Source: Anticarsia gemmatalis (lineage: Eukaryota > Arthropoda > Insecta > Lepidoptera > Erebidae). From it: a stretch of DNA of 64,000 nucleotides. The position numbers and the translations under genes were made by a program. Of this stretch, positions 1 through 13,380 are shown piece after piece; position 1 is the stretch's first letter, and each line of letters opens with the position of its first letter. The notes below the pieces were generated by a model. That model saw only the letters and a program-made list of their open reading frames with translations. It ran no database searches and was not told the DNA's origin. The stretch spans positions 9,486,001-9,550,000 of the forward strand of contig NC_134766.1 of the NCBI RefSeq assembly GCF_050436995.1, read 5' to 3'.

Positions 1-780
1 AATATACCTTAGCAACACAGAACAGACGTAAGCACGAGGATTTGTCATTTTCAAGTCCATGCTTTACGTCTTTTCCGTCTAGTTCCATTTAATTTGTTTT
101 TTTAATAGTCTTTAATGTATCCCACCGATAGGTAAAGGCCTCCTTTTTCCAAATCTGTCTGTCCTGTGCCATACCTATCTTATGCCATGAAGGATATAAT
201 GATGGAAATAACGATTACTTACAATAAATAAATAAATAAATATTTTTTTATTAAATTAGACGGATTATTAACAAGTAAGTGAAACCGTTTCTCAATATCA
301 AAACACTTAGTTTCCAATCCGTTGCACCAAATTAACTCAATTGTACCGTGAGAAATGTTATAATTACCGTACAGAAATACAATTATAATAATCTTTTCCC
401 TTTCCTATACAGATTCGATTTAAAAATCTTTAAAAATTAGGATCTTATTTCAAACCTGCCGATATCCGTTCCGTTTCGTTACGTTTCCGTTAACGAATTT
501 ACCGCAAGAACTTTTGTATAATTTTTATTCACGTACGGATACTTATTGTGGTTATTTCTAGAAACCACAAATACCAAAAAAGGTAACATTTAAAACCTCC
601 CTCTACATTAAAGAAGGGTTTTTGTAGGCATTTCTCACCTGTTTCAAATAAAGGCGCCGATAGCCAGTTCCGCTCACCAGTCGATCAACGATCTTTGGTT
701 AAAACAACTTATCCAAAGATAGATGACCGCATAGTGGTATATGTAAGTAAAAAATTGGTCCCGATTGTTGTCTTCTAAAA
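1..780. other. AT-rich intergenic sequence
   Basis: No gene seen. A simple AAAT run lies at about 225-243. The sequence near 118-185 (around 'ataggtaaaggcctcc') looks like an eroded fragment of a lepidopteran interspersed repeat, but it is too short and diverged to name. An imperfectly placed 8-bp inverted repeat (ATCTTTGG / CCAAAGAT) sits at about 689-721. Confidence 0.5.
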
Positions 781-784
781 TAAG

Positions 785-1085
785 TATCGTTAAGCCATGC
801 TAAAGGCCTCTCGGGCGGCTTGAACAACTTGGACACTAGGTTGATCTCTCGCCATGCTATAAATATAAACATGTGTGTGGTGGGTTCGAATCCCACCCGG
901 GACAAATCTTTGTGTGATGAGCACGAGTATTTGTTCTGAGCCTGGATGTCAATTTATCTATATAAGTATGTATTTAGAAGTATATAAGTATGTTTATCAA
1001 TTATTTGGTTACCATAGTACAAGCTCTGCTTAGTTTGGAATCAAATGACCGTGTGTGAGTTGTCCAATGATATTTATTTATTTTA
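785..1085 (+). repeat. tRNA-derived SINE (Metulj-like)
   Basis: A polymerase III B box, GGTTCGAATCC, is seen at 883-893 inside a tRNA-like head. It is followed by a tail that reads 'gggacaaatctttgtgtgat' and later 'ctttgcttag'-like and 'tatttattta' text. From memory this arrangement matches a SINE group that is abundant in Lepidoptera. The boundaries are approximate and no target-site duplication was identified. A 68-codon minus-strand frame over the head is a chance frame. Confidence 0.65.
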
Positions 1086-4000
1086 GTTTTATTTATGTGT
1101 GTATTAAGAAGTACGAGAAAAATTAATCCACATTGACAAACCTTAGTATTTCATAAGAGCTAAAACTTTACACTCTAAACTGATTTCAAGCTATACGTTA
1201 TGAAAAATACAGGATATCATCATAAAAAAAATCACGAAACAAACAGAACAAAAAAGAACCTACAAAAATAGACGATATCCACCATCGCACTTTTAATAGC
1301 CACACACGTTAAAGGATTTCGTCCACCAATCCGTCAGTGTCAGCGGAGTGATGTATCGCCCCATTCTCCGTATTACAAGTACACAGCATTAATGTAGTGT
1401 ATCTGCACGTTAATACACGTATTTCAGCATTAGACTAACGGTTAAATACCTATTGTTGTTTGTCGTGTTGTTTGAAACAATGCGTACAGTTTTGAAGAGG
1501 AGATACCTATTAGACAGTCATCAATGTAATGGTATAAGTAACTCGACTGTAAAGGTAATTTGTCGATAACAGCTATTACAAGAATATTTTAAATGATTCT
1601 TGAAAAATATTGACCTGTTTTTGAAACAGAAAGACTGCTGTAGTCAGAAGGGTAAGATAAATTAATGCAGTTTGAAAAACCAATGCGATATATGCGAGAA
1701 AATAATCATAGAATCTAATTCGGTTTTCGGTACTTTACAATCCAAAAGTACCTACAATTTCTTGGTTTTGGATGTCAAAAGAAAACATCAAGGAAGATGA
1801 TACGTTCATTTCCTTAAAGTTCTCTTCCTAAAAATACCTATACAAATAATATACAGATCTACCTAGACTTAACTAGAGTAAATATTATCTTCGCTTCTTC
1901 TAAGCATGTGAAAAAGATGTACAACGCGATTAGAGGCGACATAGAAAACCTCATACATAGTTGAACAAAACGTTAGTGTTAAATCGTAAAGAAAACCATC
2001 GCGGAATGTCACACGTTCACAATAGAACATCGTTATGTCTTGTCACAGTATGTAAACTTACAAGCAGTATGGAAAGAACAAACAAATAGTAGATATGTCA
2101 TGATACAGACAAATTCATGCTATGTTACACGTAATGTTTGACTTTTAAACTTTTGCGTTTCATATTTATTATATACCTAACTGAATACGGGAATTACCGC
2201 GAACACGTATGTATTTTATTCGAAATAACAGCCGTTTTAAGTTAAAATACGTCTTCGCGGTCGAACCCTTATTCAATCATGTCTTATGTTATGTCAGCTG
2301 TGATCTGCCGTGCAGATCGCACCGGTGCATAAAGAATAAATATTACATTTTACAGATTGCGTCTAGTTATGACACATCACACATTCCCTTTAGACTTGTA
2401 AGGTGCAATCCTTTGAAAACTATCAATATGAATATCCCGTGTACGATTTGTATCGGGCTCAAACGGGTACCTCGCGCCGGTACAGCGTTCAAACGACGAA
2501 ATCCGTCAGAATTCTTGAATTGCATTTTATATTACGTGAATCTGTACGCACTAATATTAACTTTACACCCACAATGATGAAAGGATCTAAAAAAGCATCA
2601 AAGAAGAGTCGCTCTGTTGTCAATCTCTAGTATACTTCTTGATCATGATGAGACAGTGATTCGATGTGAATGCAGTTTCCAACGTTTGTTATGAGTACCT
2701 TAATTTCTATACTGCTCATAATTTATTATACTATGGTCATGTATTGAGAACAGCTAGCAAAACATTATCTATAATAAACATTCATCGAATAAACCGTGGC
2801 GCTACAATTATCACTTCAGCAGGTACTAAAATATTATCATAAGTTTTATTGCATGATTATTACTTAATATATGTGGATTAACGCGATCGGCGACCGTGCA
2901 TTATTTAGTTTGGTTTGCTTTACGTTTAGCTTGTGAAACAACAATTTATTGCCTATACTAATCCTATTCATAATTCATAATATATTATAAAATAAATGGA
3001 TACATTAGTAAGGTAACTATTGGTTCTTGCGTATAAGAGTATTTCACGTAAATGCTACTGAGTACATTTTGAGGTTTGACACGCAAATAGTTTATAGCCT
3101 GGATTCATACTTTACTTCTAATATTATAATAAAATATGTTTTATAGTACAAATGCAACGAAAAGTTTAAAAGTAATGATTACTTTACTTTTAACCCCGGA
3201 AAACTTGCTTACAGAAATTAAAACCATAAAAAGCTCAAATTAATAATGACATCATGATTCCCCGCTAGGATAATAAAATAACCATATTCAACACAAAGGC
3301 GTGTCTAATTTCGAATAAACTTTGTATGAATAGCAAGTATGTTAAATGTTCCTATTTAAATGTAATAAAATTTAATGACCGTTGAACCACCTGTGAAAAT
3401 CGTAAAAACTATACAACATTGCTATGCTACTGTTTATCAAGATAAGTAAAGTTTTTATTTTCATAAAGACAATTCCCTCAATACTCAACTTACTTAAGTT
3501 ACGGGGACTTTTACAAATATACAAACAACGATCGCAAAGTACGACCACACTCTACATTTTCAAGTTTTTCTCGCATAGACTTTCCGAGCAAATACTACCT
3601 CTGTTGCCAAGTCGATTCGCTGAACGCACACACATATTATGCATGTTGGCGCCATATAAAACAACAGGATCTTATCAAGACAATTCCATACTTTGTAAGT
3701 CCTTTCACAACACGACACCAAACGCTCTGTCTCACCGCCCACGCAACACTTCCTCCATTTATCACTCAGATCTCCGAGGATTTTATATTTCTGCGAATGT
3801 ATCATTTATTCAGTAACAAAAATAAAAACAGTTTTAATTATACTAAGTGCGAAGGCTGCGTACTTTCAATCTCGTAGATTGAATGTCCACCCACAACGAC
3901 TTTTACCTAGTGAATAAGATACCGTTTCATAAATTAACTATGTAGAAAGTGCTAGAAACTGGCAGCCTACCTCGCAAGGGGCCTGGCTTGAGGATAAGAC

Positions 4001-7000
4001 AAAAGAACCGTTCGTTTCAACGTGACAGCCGTGGTAAAGTATTCTATGAATGGCGTTGAGATAGCGTGGCGCGCCTTCATTACTACTGTATATCATTCTA
4101 CTTTAAAAATCATAAACTTGTCATTAAACAATCAAAAATTTAGGCTAGATATCGAATATTTATTTTCTATTTAAAAGCTTAGACGTTACCTCTCTGGTTT
4201 ACTCTTTTTTTCTCTCTCTGGTTACCTCTCAATTAATATGGCTAAATGATGCAAAAGAGACTCAAAATACGGTGTCAACAATCACTAGAATATCATATCG
4301 ACGCATCCATGAAAAGATCAGCAAAAATAACCATGCAAATGCGAATAGCTAAATGCTTTAAATAATTGAGTTTCAGAAAAACCACAAAATGAAATAAACT
4401 ATACGCGGCGGATAAACCTGCAAGAGTGCAAATGGAAAACCGAGAATTATGATATCAAATATGCAAAATACGGGGAAATAATATACGATACTGTGAAATC
4501 TCGTGCGGGCGCTCGCATGTATCAGAAATACTTTGACAGCGCTGTATGTAGGTTATTCGTGTGTTTTTAATATTTTAATCGCTTTCAGAAAACCGTTTAT
4601 TCACTCATTTTATATTTAAATGTGTATCGGAATTAAAACTGTGGGGAATGTGACTGCAATTTCACATTACGTGATGTTTTTGGTTCGTGGAGTCATTGTA
4701 ATTGCATTTCTGCAGTCCGCCCTGACAGCCATTAAAATTGATAAAGGTTTTTTAGCGACCCTTTTAAATGCTGCCTGGGGGCTTCACCAAGCGGAATATT
4801 GATTTTGGCATGAAATTTACACGCCATTTCTAATCTATCTGGGTAATGAATTTTTTGATCAATTAATAGAACGATTCATATTTTTTTATCAATAAGTAAC
4901 TGCCGCAATCTCATGTGCTTCTGAATCCTTTCTTTTTTGAATATTTTGTGATATCGTCTAAACATATAACGTAGAGATTCTGAATTTCAACTCAATTCTG
5001 CGTTGAACAGAATGTAGGTACCTGCAAGTTATCGACATACGTTATGTACAATCAAACATACCACCACACTGGAAACAAAAGGCATCACACAAATCGGTTG
5101 TTGTGGGAAGATTGCATTTTTAACGGTTTTCCAGCAGTATACTTCGTCGAGTAAATTAGAACAGCAGTTATTATCAGGGCTTAAATTCCAGGTAACCTTA
5201 ATAACCACTAATAAAAGTCCAAAAGACAATGTAACAAGGCATCCATTAAAGCAAGCAGTAGCCCGTCTCAAGGTACTATTAAACAAAATACCGGGAACAT
5301 TAACTAATGCCTAACATAAGCAGTCGTTTACAAAATTATCTCATTTCCATGGTAAAAAAGGTCTTTAAAATTGTCTCATACAATGTTGTCTCAAGTCTGC
5401 CTCAGCGAGGGACTAGTATTAGACTTAATAAGGGTACTTTAGATAAAAAAGAAGGCAGACTTTTAAGAATAATAAAATAAGAAACCCTGTTTCTCTCGAG
5501 ACAAATTTTTTGTTGAACTTTTAAGAAATTCAAAATCCGTGGCTACGAAATTTCTGGAACAAAAGTTGGAAATATTTTTAATCTCGCTAGGTCTAGGTTC
5601 TTTTTTTTAATGAAACTACCGTACCAGGAGTAATTTTAGTTTCGTCAGTTTTATATCTTGGATATAAGTTACAACCAGACGCGAAACAATGGTTTAAGGA
5701 GGTCATCAAAGAACAGCTTTTAGGTGATCGAAGTATTATTGCTAGTGGGTTCTCCTTTGATGTTTTGCTTTCTCCAAAAATGCATTCTGCATTCGGAGGG
5801 AATATAGTTTCGTTAGTAAATATAATAATTCTATAATACGATCAAGAGATTCTAAGAATAGAACGATAATAACAACTAACAACATCTTTGCTACTCTTAA
5901 ATGCAAGTATAAATGAATAATAGCTGTTTGTCATAACCAATAGCCATGGGACTAAAAGGGCAATATGGTTAAAACAATTCCTCAACAAACTCCTTCAATA
6001 CATATGACGTAAAACAAAAAACAAACCAACACTTCGATTGATTCAAACCAATCATAAATTAGCCACACGTTACTTAACAAATGAAACATAGAACCGCATC
6101 ATTTGTAATATTCGTATCTCACCGCAAGAACACAATTAAACTTTGATTGTTTATGTAATAACACTAATAACATATCAAAGTATTGTTTCCATTAGGAAAT
6201 ATCATCAAGTGTGTAATTACTATTGGAATATACGAGCATGAATTCATCTAACTGCGCGTCGTAAATCGTGCATATTTCATACATTTTGAACCGTGCATGA
6301 AGGTATATAAAATCTCAAATGACGACACCTACCTACTTCTATATAATTTCCATGTAAGAGACGCAAACATATTTCAACGAAAGTCTGATTTGTTAATACG
6401 AAGTAATCTCTGAAACTAGAAAATTGATACATAGAATTATTGCCCGGACAATAAGTTATACTATTTCTGGGCCGAAAATCGTATGCCATAAGCCGCATAA
6501 AAATATTGACAGCTTTTAAAGGAACAAGAAGGCTCCTGTAAATTCATGTACCATGTACAAAAGCTTTTGAAATGCGACTACATACTGTTCTAATGGGCAA
6601 GAAACTGAGCGATCGTCTACAAAAATAATCGTCATTAGTCGTTATACTAATTAAAAAGCATCATCGCGGATTTTCCTTTATCATAATGTGTATTAATAAA
6701 ACATTTCACTTAACATATCCCAGCGATTCGCATGAAACATTATTCGTTAATTATACACAGCGTAATTTGAATTTTGGTAAATTTAATTACCTTTCCGTGT
6801 TTGTAGTACACATTTACGTCGGTGAATTGCAAAACTAATGAGATACCGTGTAAATATGGATATTAAATGTCGCTACAATTTTCATGTTATTCGAGTGGTT
6901 TTCGAACAATGCGAAATTTCGATATAAATGTTTGTCAATATCCGGACGGGGAACTATTACCTGAAATTAATAAATAAGCTGTAATTGAAAATAAACAGCG

Positions 7001-8860
7001 GTTTCGGACTTTATTGCGCTTTATACCTACATTTTCAATGTTTTCAATCCGATGTGTTATGGCATAAACAAACATCTATAGGCATAAACACGATCTATGT
7101 AGCTTTTTAATAATAAAAGAAAGATTAGAAAAGGTTTAGCCGTCTCTAAGATTACACCTATTAAAAGCCACATCATTCTTCACGACATTCATACCAGAAA
7201 TAAATAATTTTAAGGAAAACTGCTCAAATGCCTAGCTTATTCCGGGATATCATCATCATCAAGCATTACTATAAAACTTTACATAAAAACATCGAAACAA
7301 AACATATTTCAAAAGCACAATACATCGGCTAATGAACCATTAGACAGGGTCTTCAACCCTACATAAAACAAGGCGAACCCCCGCGGTTCTATCGCTTTTA
7401 TAGCCAGGTGCAAGCGCAGGTGCAAGGACCCCTCTCGCTCCTGATAAGTAAACAAATGAAATTATATTAAAGGTGCTCACTTATCGGAGTATAACGTTTA
7501 CCTACAGGAATACTTGTGGCATCGAGCTGTCTTTGAAATAATGCATTGAACTAACCGTCTGAATTTGGTCTATTATTCTACCGGATTTTTGTTGCAATAT
7601 AAAGCAGTTTATCGTCTCATGCTATGCTTATCTTTAAAGTTCCTTAGATAATGAAAACAAGGAATTTTTAAGATAAATAATACTACTGTATTATACGCTA
7701 ATGACATAATTCGAAACAGACAAATGAGGTAGGAAAACTATTGATTAATACTACGCATGCCACACGTAAGTCCTTGTAATAAGAGCTAAAGCTGATAATA
7801 AATGTAGCTGTTACAATAAGCGAAGGCTCTTTAGTCGAACCAGCGAGTATCGAAACTTATAGTAAGTGACCACCTTTACGATAGTACAAAAATGTGTATT
7901 ATTATCGCTAAAGATATTTTAAATACATTACATATTGTTTTGGTGTATTTAAAGTTAAATTACAGTATTTATGCATTATTTATAGAGCGATCGTTTAGTG
8001 TAATTACCTAGGGGTGTGTGATGGGTACTTATTAGTTATGCTAGACTTTAATGTAGGGGGTTATCGCTACGGGAACCCCTATCGTATGCGTATATGACCA
8101 ACTGCTACTAAACGGGCTTGTAATTTTATTGTCAACTTAATTAGATACGAAAAATATCCAGAATAACATACGTATATGTTTCTTAGAAGAGGAGTGCAGT
8201 TTCTGCAACATGCTATTTTTTATTGGAAAGGTGTTTTTCGGAAGTTTTTTAGAGCAGAGGCCTTTCTTAAATCAAGACAAACGAATATTTGCTGAAATTT
8301 CGTTTGGTTTTTTTTTTCGTTGTTTCGCAATATTCTATCCGAACTGGTAAAATAATATAAACATGTTTATTCGATACTGCCTACTCCGTGCCAAAATAGA
8401 ATAACGAAATATCATAAAGAAACACCTTCAGTATTTTACGAAATTTGGTTTAGTTAACCATGGTATCGTGACGTATATTGCATTTAAAAATCTGTAGTTA
8501 GCATCGCAAGGAAACATGTCCAGATGATATCGTAATGTGAACACGATTTATGATCAATATAAAGTGCATTTTCCTACATTTATCAGTTAAACGTTGAGAT
8601 AAAATACAAACATGATGACACAACCGTTTTATATTTCATCAGAATATTCATTGAATTTAACTCGATCTGTACAATTATACGTGATTCTGAGGCCACATTT
8701 GACAAGTGATAATTTTCAAGGTATACAATTAATATTTAGTGTGGTGTAAATTTAGCACTGGCTACTTCCGAGAGTCAACAGAAACCTGTACTAAATAAAA
8801 TGATAAGTGCTTTGGTCAATATTTTGATATAATACTACAGCGTAAAACTTACAAAAGGCT
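1086..8860. other. AT-rich intergenic region, no supported gene
   Basis: Several frames of 60-130 codons occur on both strands, for example 2209-2577 and 3424-3816 (plus). They lack recognisable domains, overlap other frames of similar length, and have the composition of the surrounding AT-rich DNA. I see no convincing exon with paired splice signals. An exon of a gene outside the window cannot be excluded. Confidence 0.4.
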
Positions 8861-9048
8861 AGGCCTTTAGGTAAGGTAGGTAAGTGTTACGCGATGACAA
8901 AGCGGTAGTAGCCCAATAGCTAAGAAAAAGATGGAAAGATAAAAATTAATACAAGGAATTCTAATATACTAAAACACAGGTCATATCGGCGATGTCGGTC
9001 CAGTGTGTAGTACCTGTAACCTGCAGTCCTGCATGACAAGATGTATGG

Positions 9049-10367
9049 ATGAGAATGAAACTATGGAAGTTCGTAAGGATCGTACCAAGTGGCGTTCTTT
9101 GGTCTTTACCTACCCCTATGGGGAAATTGCGTGATTTTATGTATGTAAAACACAGGTTAATTAATAGCGATCTGGTTCGCATTTGTGAATGGAGTAGGAT
9201 GTATGGACTTGACGTCAATCCTAACAAAACTCAAGCCATTACCATCGGTAGCCCCAGGATGATCTCGAGAGTGGATTGGTCACTAGTACCCAACGTGATC
9301 TTTGATGGCACTGCCATCCCTTTTGGTGACAAAATCAAAAACCTGGGGCTATGGTTTGATAAGACTTTGTCCTGGAGTCCTCAACTCCAGGAACTCAGCC
9401 GTAAAACATTTTCTTCGGCGGGGTCCTTGCGCAGGCTACGCAATTTTCTCCCCATCAACACTAAAATTGCGCTTGTACAATCCCTTCTCTTCCCCATTCT
9501 TGATTATGCCGATGTCAGCTATCCCGATTTAACCGAGAACCAACTTAATAAGCTTGAGCGCCTTCAAAACTTCTTTATCAGGTTCATATTTGGATTACGC
9601 AAATATGACCATGTCTCCGAGTATCGAAACAAGCTCAAGTGGTTACCTATACGTTCACGCCGGAATGCTCACATTCTCTATCTTCTGTACAATATCTTGT
9701 TTAATCCCTCGACTCCCTTCTATCTCAAACAACGTTTTGTTTTTCTACATGACACGCATTCAAGGTTTTTACGATCATCAGAAAACTTGAGACTTAAGAT
9801 GCCTGTGCACTCCAGTAAGTTTTTAGACCACTCGTTTACTGTGCAAGCTGTGCGGTTGTGGAATGCGCTGCCGCTATCCATTAGGCAAGTGCAAAGCTTG
9901 CCAATTTTCAAAAATCGGGTTAAGGAGCACTATCTATCACTACAAAACACCTTGCCTTGAATATCTTGTTACTCTCACTCTTCTAACTTTTTTCTTTTCC
10001 AATAACTGTCTGAACTCCTCTTGCTATCTCTGTATGAATATAAATATATATTTATTTATATGTTATGTCTATTTTATTTATACAATTTCTATAAATTCTC
10101 TATTTATGTAATAATCAGTGTATGTTATTATGACTTGCCTTTATTTATGTTACTCATGTATTTAGTTTATGTTACTTGTACACAATTCTACCCTTTTCTA
10201 CATCTACACTTCTCTCTCCATCCCATGGTTGCCTGGAAGAGATTGCCTTGTGCGATAAGGCCGCCGATTGTTCATCAGTATCTTATTTATATTTAAGGTT
10301 TCTCTATTTTGTATTTAATGTATTTTTATTGTGGACAATAAAGAGTTTATATTATTATTATTATTAT
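9049..10367 (+). mobile_element. 5'-truncated LINE (non-LTR retrotransposon), 3' part
   Basis: An open frame of 303 codons (9049-9960) encodes the C-terminal part of a LINE reverse transcriptase. From about residue 35 it reads 'INSDLVRICEWSRMYGLDVN' and 'KTQAI', the region just after the YADD motif in Jockey/CR1-type elements. It is followed by the thumb region ('LGLWFDKTLSW', 'LLFPILDYAD') and the usual ending 'VRLWNALPLSIRQVQSLPIF'. The YADD catalytic box itself is absent, so the copy is 5'-truncated and cannot be autonomous. Downstream are a ~370 nt 3' UTR, an AATAAA at 10337-10342 and a (TTA)n tail ending near 10367, which marks the 3' end. The first ~30 codons may belong to other repeat sequence. 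The frame has no stop or frameshift, which suggests a fairly young insertion. The exact clade is not settled. Confidence 0.85.
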
Positions 10368-12960
10368 GTTAAGTAAGCAAAGCGTGACATCAGAGTTCAA
10401 ACTAGCTGATACAATAAAAACATACCTACGTATTAAGTTTGCAGTCCACAAACATTTCATAACATTCGTACAAAATTCAATAATAATAATGATTCACAAG
10501 CAATTATGAATTAATTCGATGACTCAATAATAACATTGCTCGGTGTTGACATATTGTATTACATTCAGTGAAATATTATATTGTTATAGAATTCTAAACC
10601 TTTCGTGTCATTGACACTGGGCTTTTGTACTAATGCGAGCGAATTAGCGGACTATAATATAGCGATTAGAAAATTAGAACCTCAGTAAATACGTACGCTT
10701 TACTAAATGAATTCTAGAACAATCGTTATATATTTTTTGTTCCTAGTTTCCAAACAGAGGATAAATTTGGCTTTGATACAACTAGGTTCTTTAAATAGGA
10801 GTATTTTACCTTAATTTGTTCTCTGATAACATGTTAATCATCTGTCGGATGATGATTCGGGCGTAGTTAATTTAGTAACTATTGTCTACGCATCAACGCA
10901 TCATCGATTAAATGTAGTATAAGGTTGAACGTGTTAATATCTATTTCTCAGTTTTAGCGTCACGCGACTGATAATACGCGACGCATTTTCCGTGAGACAT
11001 GAACCGACCCTTAATCAACATAGCGGACTACCATCCACACAAATAATAAGATCAGAAAACCTACCGTTTTCGCTGTACTGTGTGCTTTAAATCTGTAGAA
11101 ACCGCTTAAAAGTTGTAATAAAGCATTTTACTTTATAATAACCGTAAAAATAAACGATAATTAAATTTGAAGAGCAACAAAACATTGTAAGCGAAGGTGT
11201 TAAAGGTGAGACCCAAGACCTTTGACATAGTTACCTAACAAAAACTTAATAATGATTATGTTAATTGATTAAAATCGTATGCATTTTAACATTTAGCACT
11301 ATATTTTACGACCATGACAGAAATTTCTTTTTGACCTGTTATCCTACTTGAGTAACGAACCCGGCGCGAAGTGATGCTGTTTGAAATGATGACAAAATGT
11401 AAAGATCCGTCGAGTTTCTTCCCTACCAAACTACTTACCTACGTAAGGTAAGACGTAGTTTCGATTTCGATCGTCACTCGTGTGAAAAAACACCTTAAAT
11501 CTTTAAAGGAAGGTTTCAGGTTACGTAAAACCTAAATGTCTTTTCCGCTTTCGCCAGTCGTGATCAGTAAGACCTAAGCCTATCATGCCTACCACACATT
11601 ATTTCTCCTTAATTGACAATAAAAAATCCACGAATTATTTAGCAAACTAATAAAAAACAAAGCAATATTTTCCATACCAAAGAGTTTTACCATATTTTTT
11701 GTTTCACGCATCTTAATTGGCAGCTATTTTTGCGTTCTTAAAACTGTTTGCACATGGTAAAATATCGTCTGTCGGTATGTTTATTGCAATAAAATTATTT
11801 AAACAATTTATTGTTTGAAAACATTTTGCGGAGGTATGTGAAAGCGTTATTTTTCTTTAATAAGAAGGCGATGTGGAAACACGTCTGTTGAAATCAGTTG
11901 GAAATATTCTTGCAATAACTACTTTTAGTAATGATGAGTAAGTTTGCAATAGAGCATGAATACTACATTGTTCGTACAATCATATTTTGCAAATTATGTT
12001 CCTTTAGCTATAAAAAGTTTGGTCAGAGCTGCAATAATTTTGGTTTGATTTACGTTACATATTGATTGCTCAACATTTACAGGTCAGAAATTTCATAGAG
12101 AATTTATGACTTTAACAAGCATCATCTACACAGGCCCAATAAAGCTAACAAATAGTCTAATTCGGACAGTTTTACATCAAACGTTCACAATGAATTCCAC
12201 GCCATCGAACTTTTGCTGAAACCACATTTGCCAGCGCGTAGCGGACATCGGCAAATTCGTTGGTCGGTCCGGTAGACCTGTGTCGCCACACTACGTGCGT
12301 ATAGTCAGGTACATGCACGTGTTCCCTAGACTGCAAATCAAGCGATATTAGCGCGTACACAGCTTATATTCACGAAGTACATTTATAGACTCGAATGGGC
12401 TCGATAAGGCACGTTTAGGTTAATACGAGACTTATATCCGCCCAAAATATAAACGTTTGCAAACTATTATTCATAAGAAAACTCCCCAACGAATATTGGC
12501 AGATTGTGCAACATCATTGACCACTGTGGGAAGGCTCATGAGTTCGAATGCCGCATGGCACACATTTATAATGTGATCCACAATAAGGTAGATTTAAAAT
12601 CTAGTTGTCTTGGGTCTGATGGGGTAGTATGTTATGTTCTTCGACTAACTTTGTCATGAGAGTTTTTATTACGTTTCAGACAGAGCAGAAATTCAGAAGT
12701 TAAACATTATGCATCGGACATGTTTATTGCGTCTTGTAGGTGTAATACTGTCTCAGCTATTCTGCACCAGTCGTGATGTTATGAAGTCATCTTAGTAAAT
12801 ACCTCGTTATGTTTACGCATGCAAATCATCGCTCGTTCACTGCGATAATAAAATTGCCGCGTCATATTATAGTTGCTTGGTGCGTAACGACATATAGAAT
12901 ATAAAAAATATGACCGTCTAATTGTAAAACAAGTAGCGGCCCCGGCTTAGCCTGGGTTTG
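10368..12960. other. Intergenic AT-rich sequence with a possible SINE relic
   Basis: No gene recognised. Around 12,510-12,640 the text 'gagttcgaatgccgcatggc' followed by 'tgtcttgggtctg' resembles the B box and body of a decayed tRNA-derived SINE. A 62-codon minus frame at 12,172-12,360 lies in a slightly GC-richer patch but has no family resemblance. Confidence 0.35.
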
Positions 12961-12964
12961 GCTA

Positions 12965-13380
12965 ATTTGCACAAACATGTTGTGAGTAGAAGGAGCTGAA
13001 TCTAACTGATATAATGTAGGTATCTATCAAATACCTAGTGTAAGATTTTTCAAAAACGTTCAGTGATCCCGCTTTCTTTCCCATATGATGGGTAATTGGT
13101 GTTAAGTAATTAAGTGTAAGAAAATGTCTCATCCAGGGTTTGGATTGGGAAAAACCCTGGATGAGCCATTTGCACATGCACAGCACAAAGATATTGTAAG
13201 TAGAAGGTACCAGTCTGATATAGTGTTTATATCTATCAAATGATGAAGAATTTTATTAAATATGTCCTGTGGTTTCGGAGATTATGCCCGAATTTCCAAT
13301 TCTTGCTCTCTTTACCACCGGGTGAGTAATTGACGTTAAGAAACAAAGTGGATATTGGCAAAGGTAAATGGATGTATGGT
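12965..13380. repeat. Diverged tandem duplication, ~205-235 bp period
   Basis: Shared blocks occur in the same order twice. 'atttgc(ac)' is at 12965 and 13168; 'gtgagtagaagg' / 'gtaagtagaagg' follows; 'atctatcaaa' is at 13022 and 13231; and 'gtaattggtgttaag' / 'gtaattgacgttaag' is at about 13092 and 13326. The offset grows from 203 to 234 bp because of insertions. The first copy ends in a strong hairpin (13128-13165). The unit was not recognised as a named family. Confidence 0.55.
13128..13165. repeat. Perfect 14-bp inverted repeat (hairpin)
   Basis: CTCATCCAGGGTTT (13128-13141) is followed after a 10-nt spacer by its exact reverse complement AAACCCTGGATGAG (13152-13165). It lies at the junction of the two tandem copies. 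Confidence 0.9.

Noticed and set aside
699..905. 68-codon minus frame and a possible tRNA gene near 840-900
   Set aside because: The B box is present, but the full cloverleaf is not; the downstream body shows it is a SINE head, not a tRNA gene.
2209..2630. Overlapping frames of 122 and 75 codons on the plus strand
   Set aside because: They overlap each other in different frames, have no domain or codon bias, and resemble other chance frames in this AT-rich region.
3424..3816. 130-codon plus-strand frame
   Set aside because: No recognisable family, opposed by an 81-codon minus frame over the same DNA, and no splice or promoter context.
12172..12360. 62-codon minus frame in a GC-richer patch
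   Set aside because: It looked exon-like in composition, but there are no clear splice borders and no recognised similarity.
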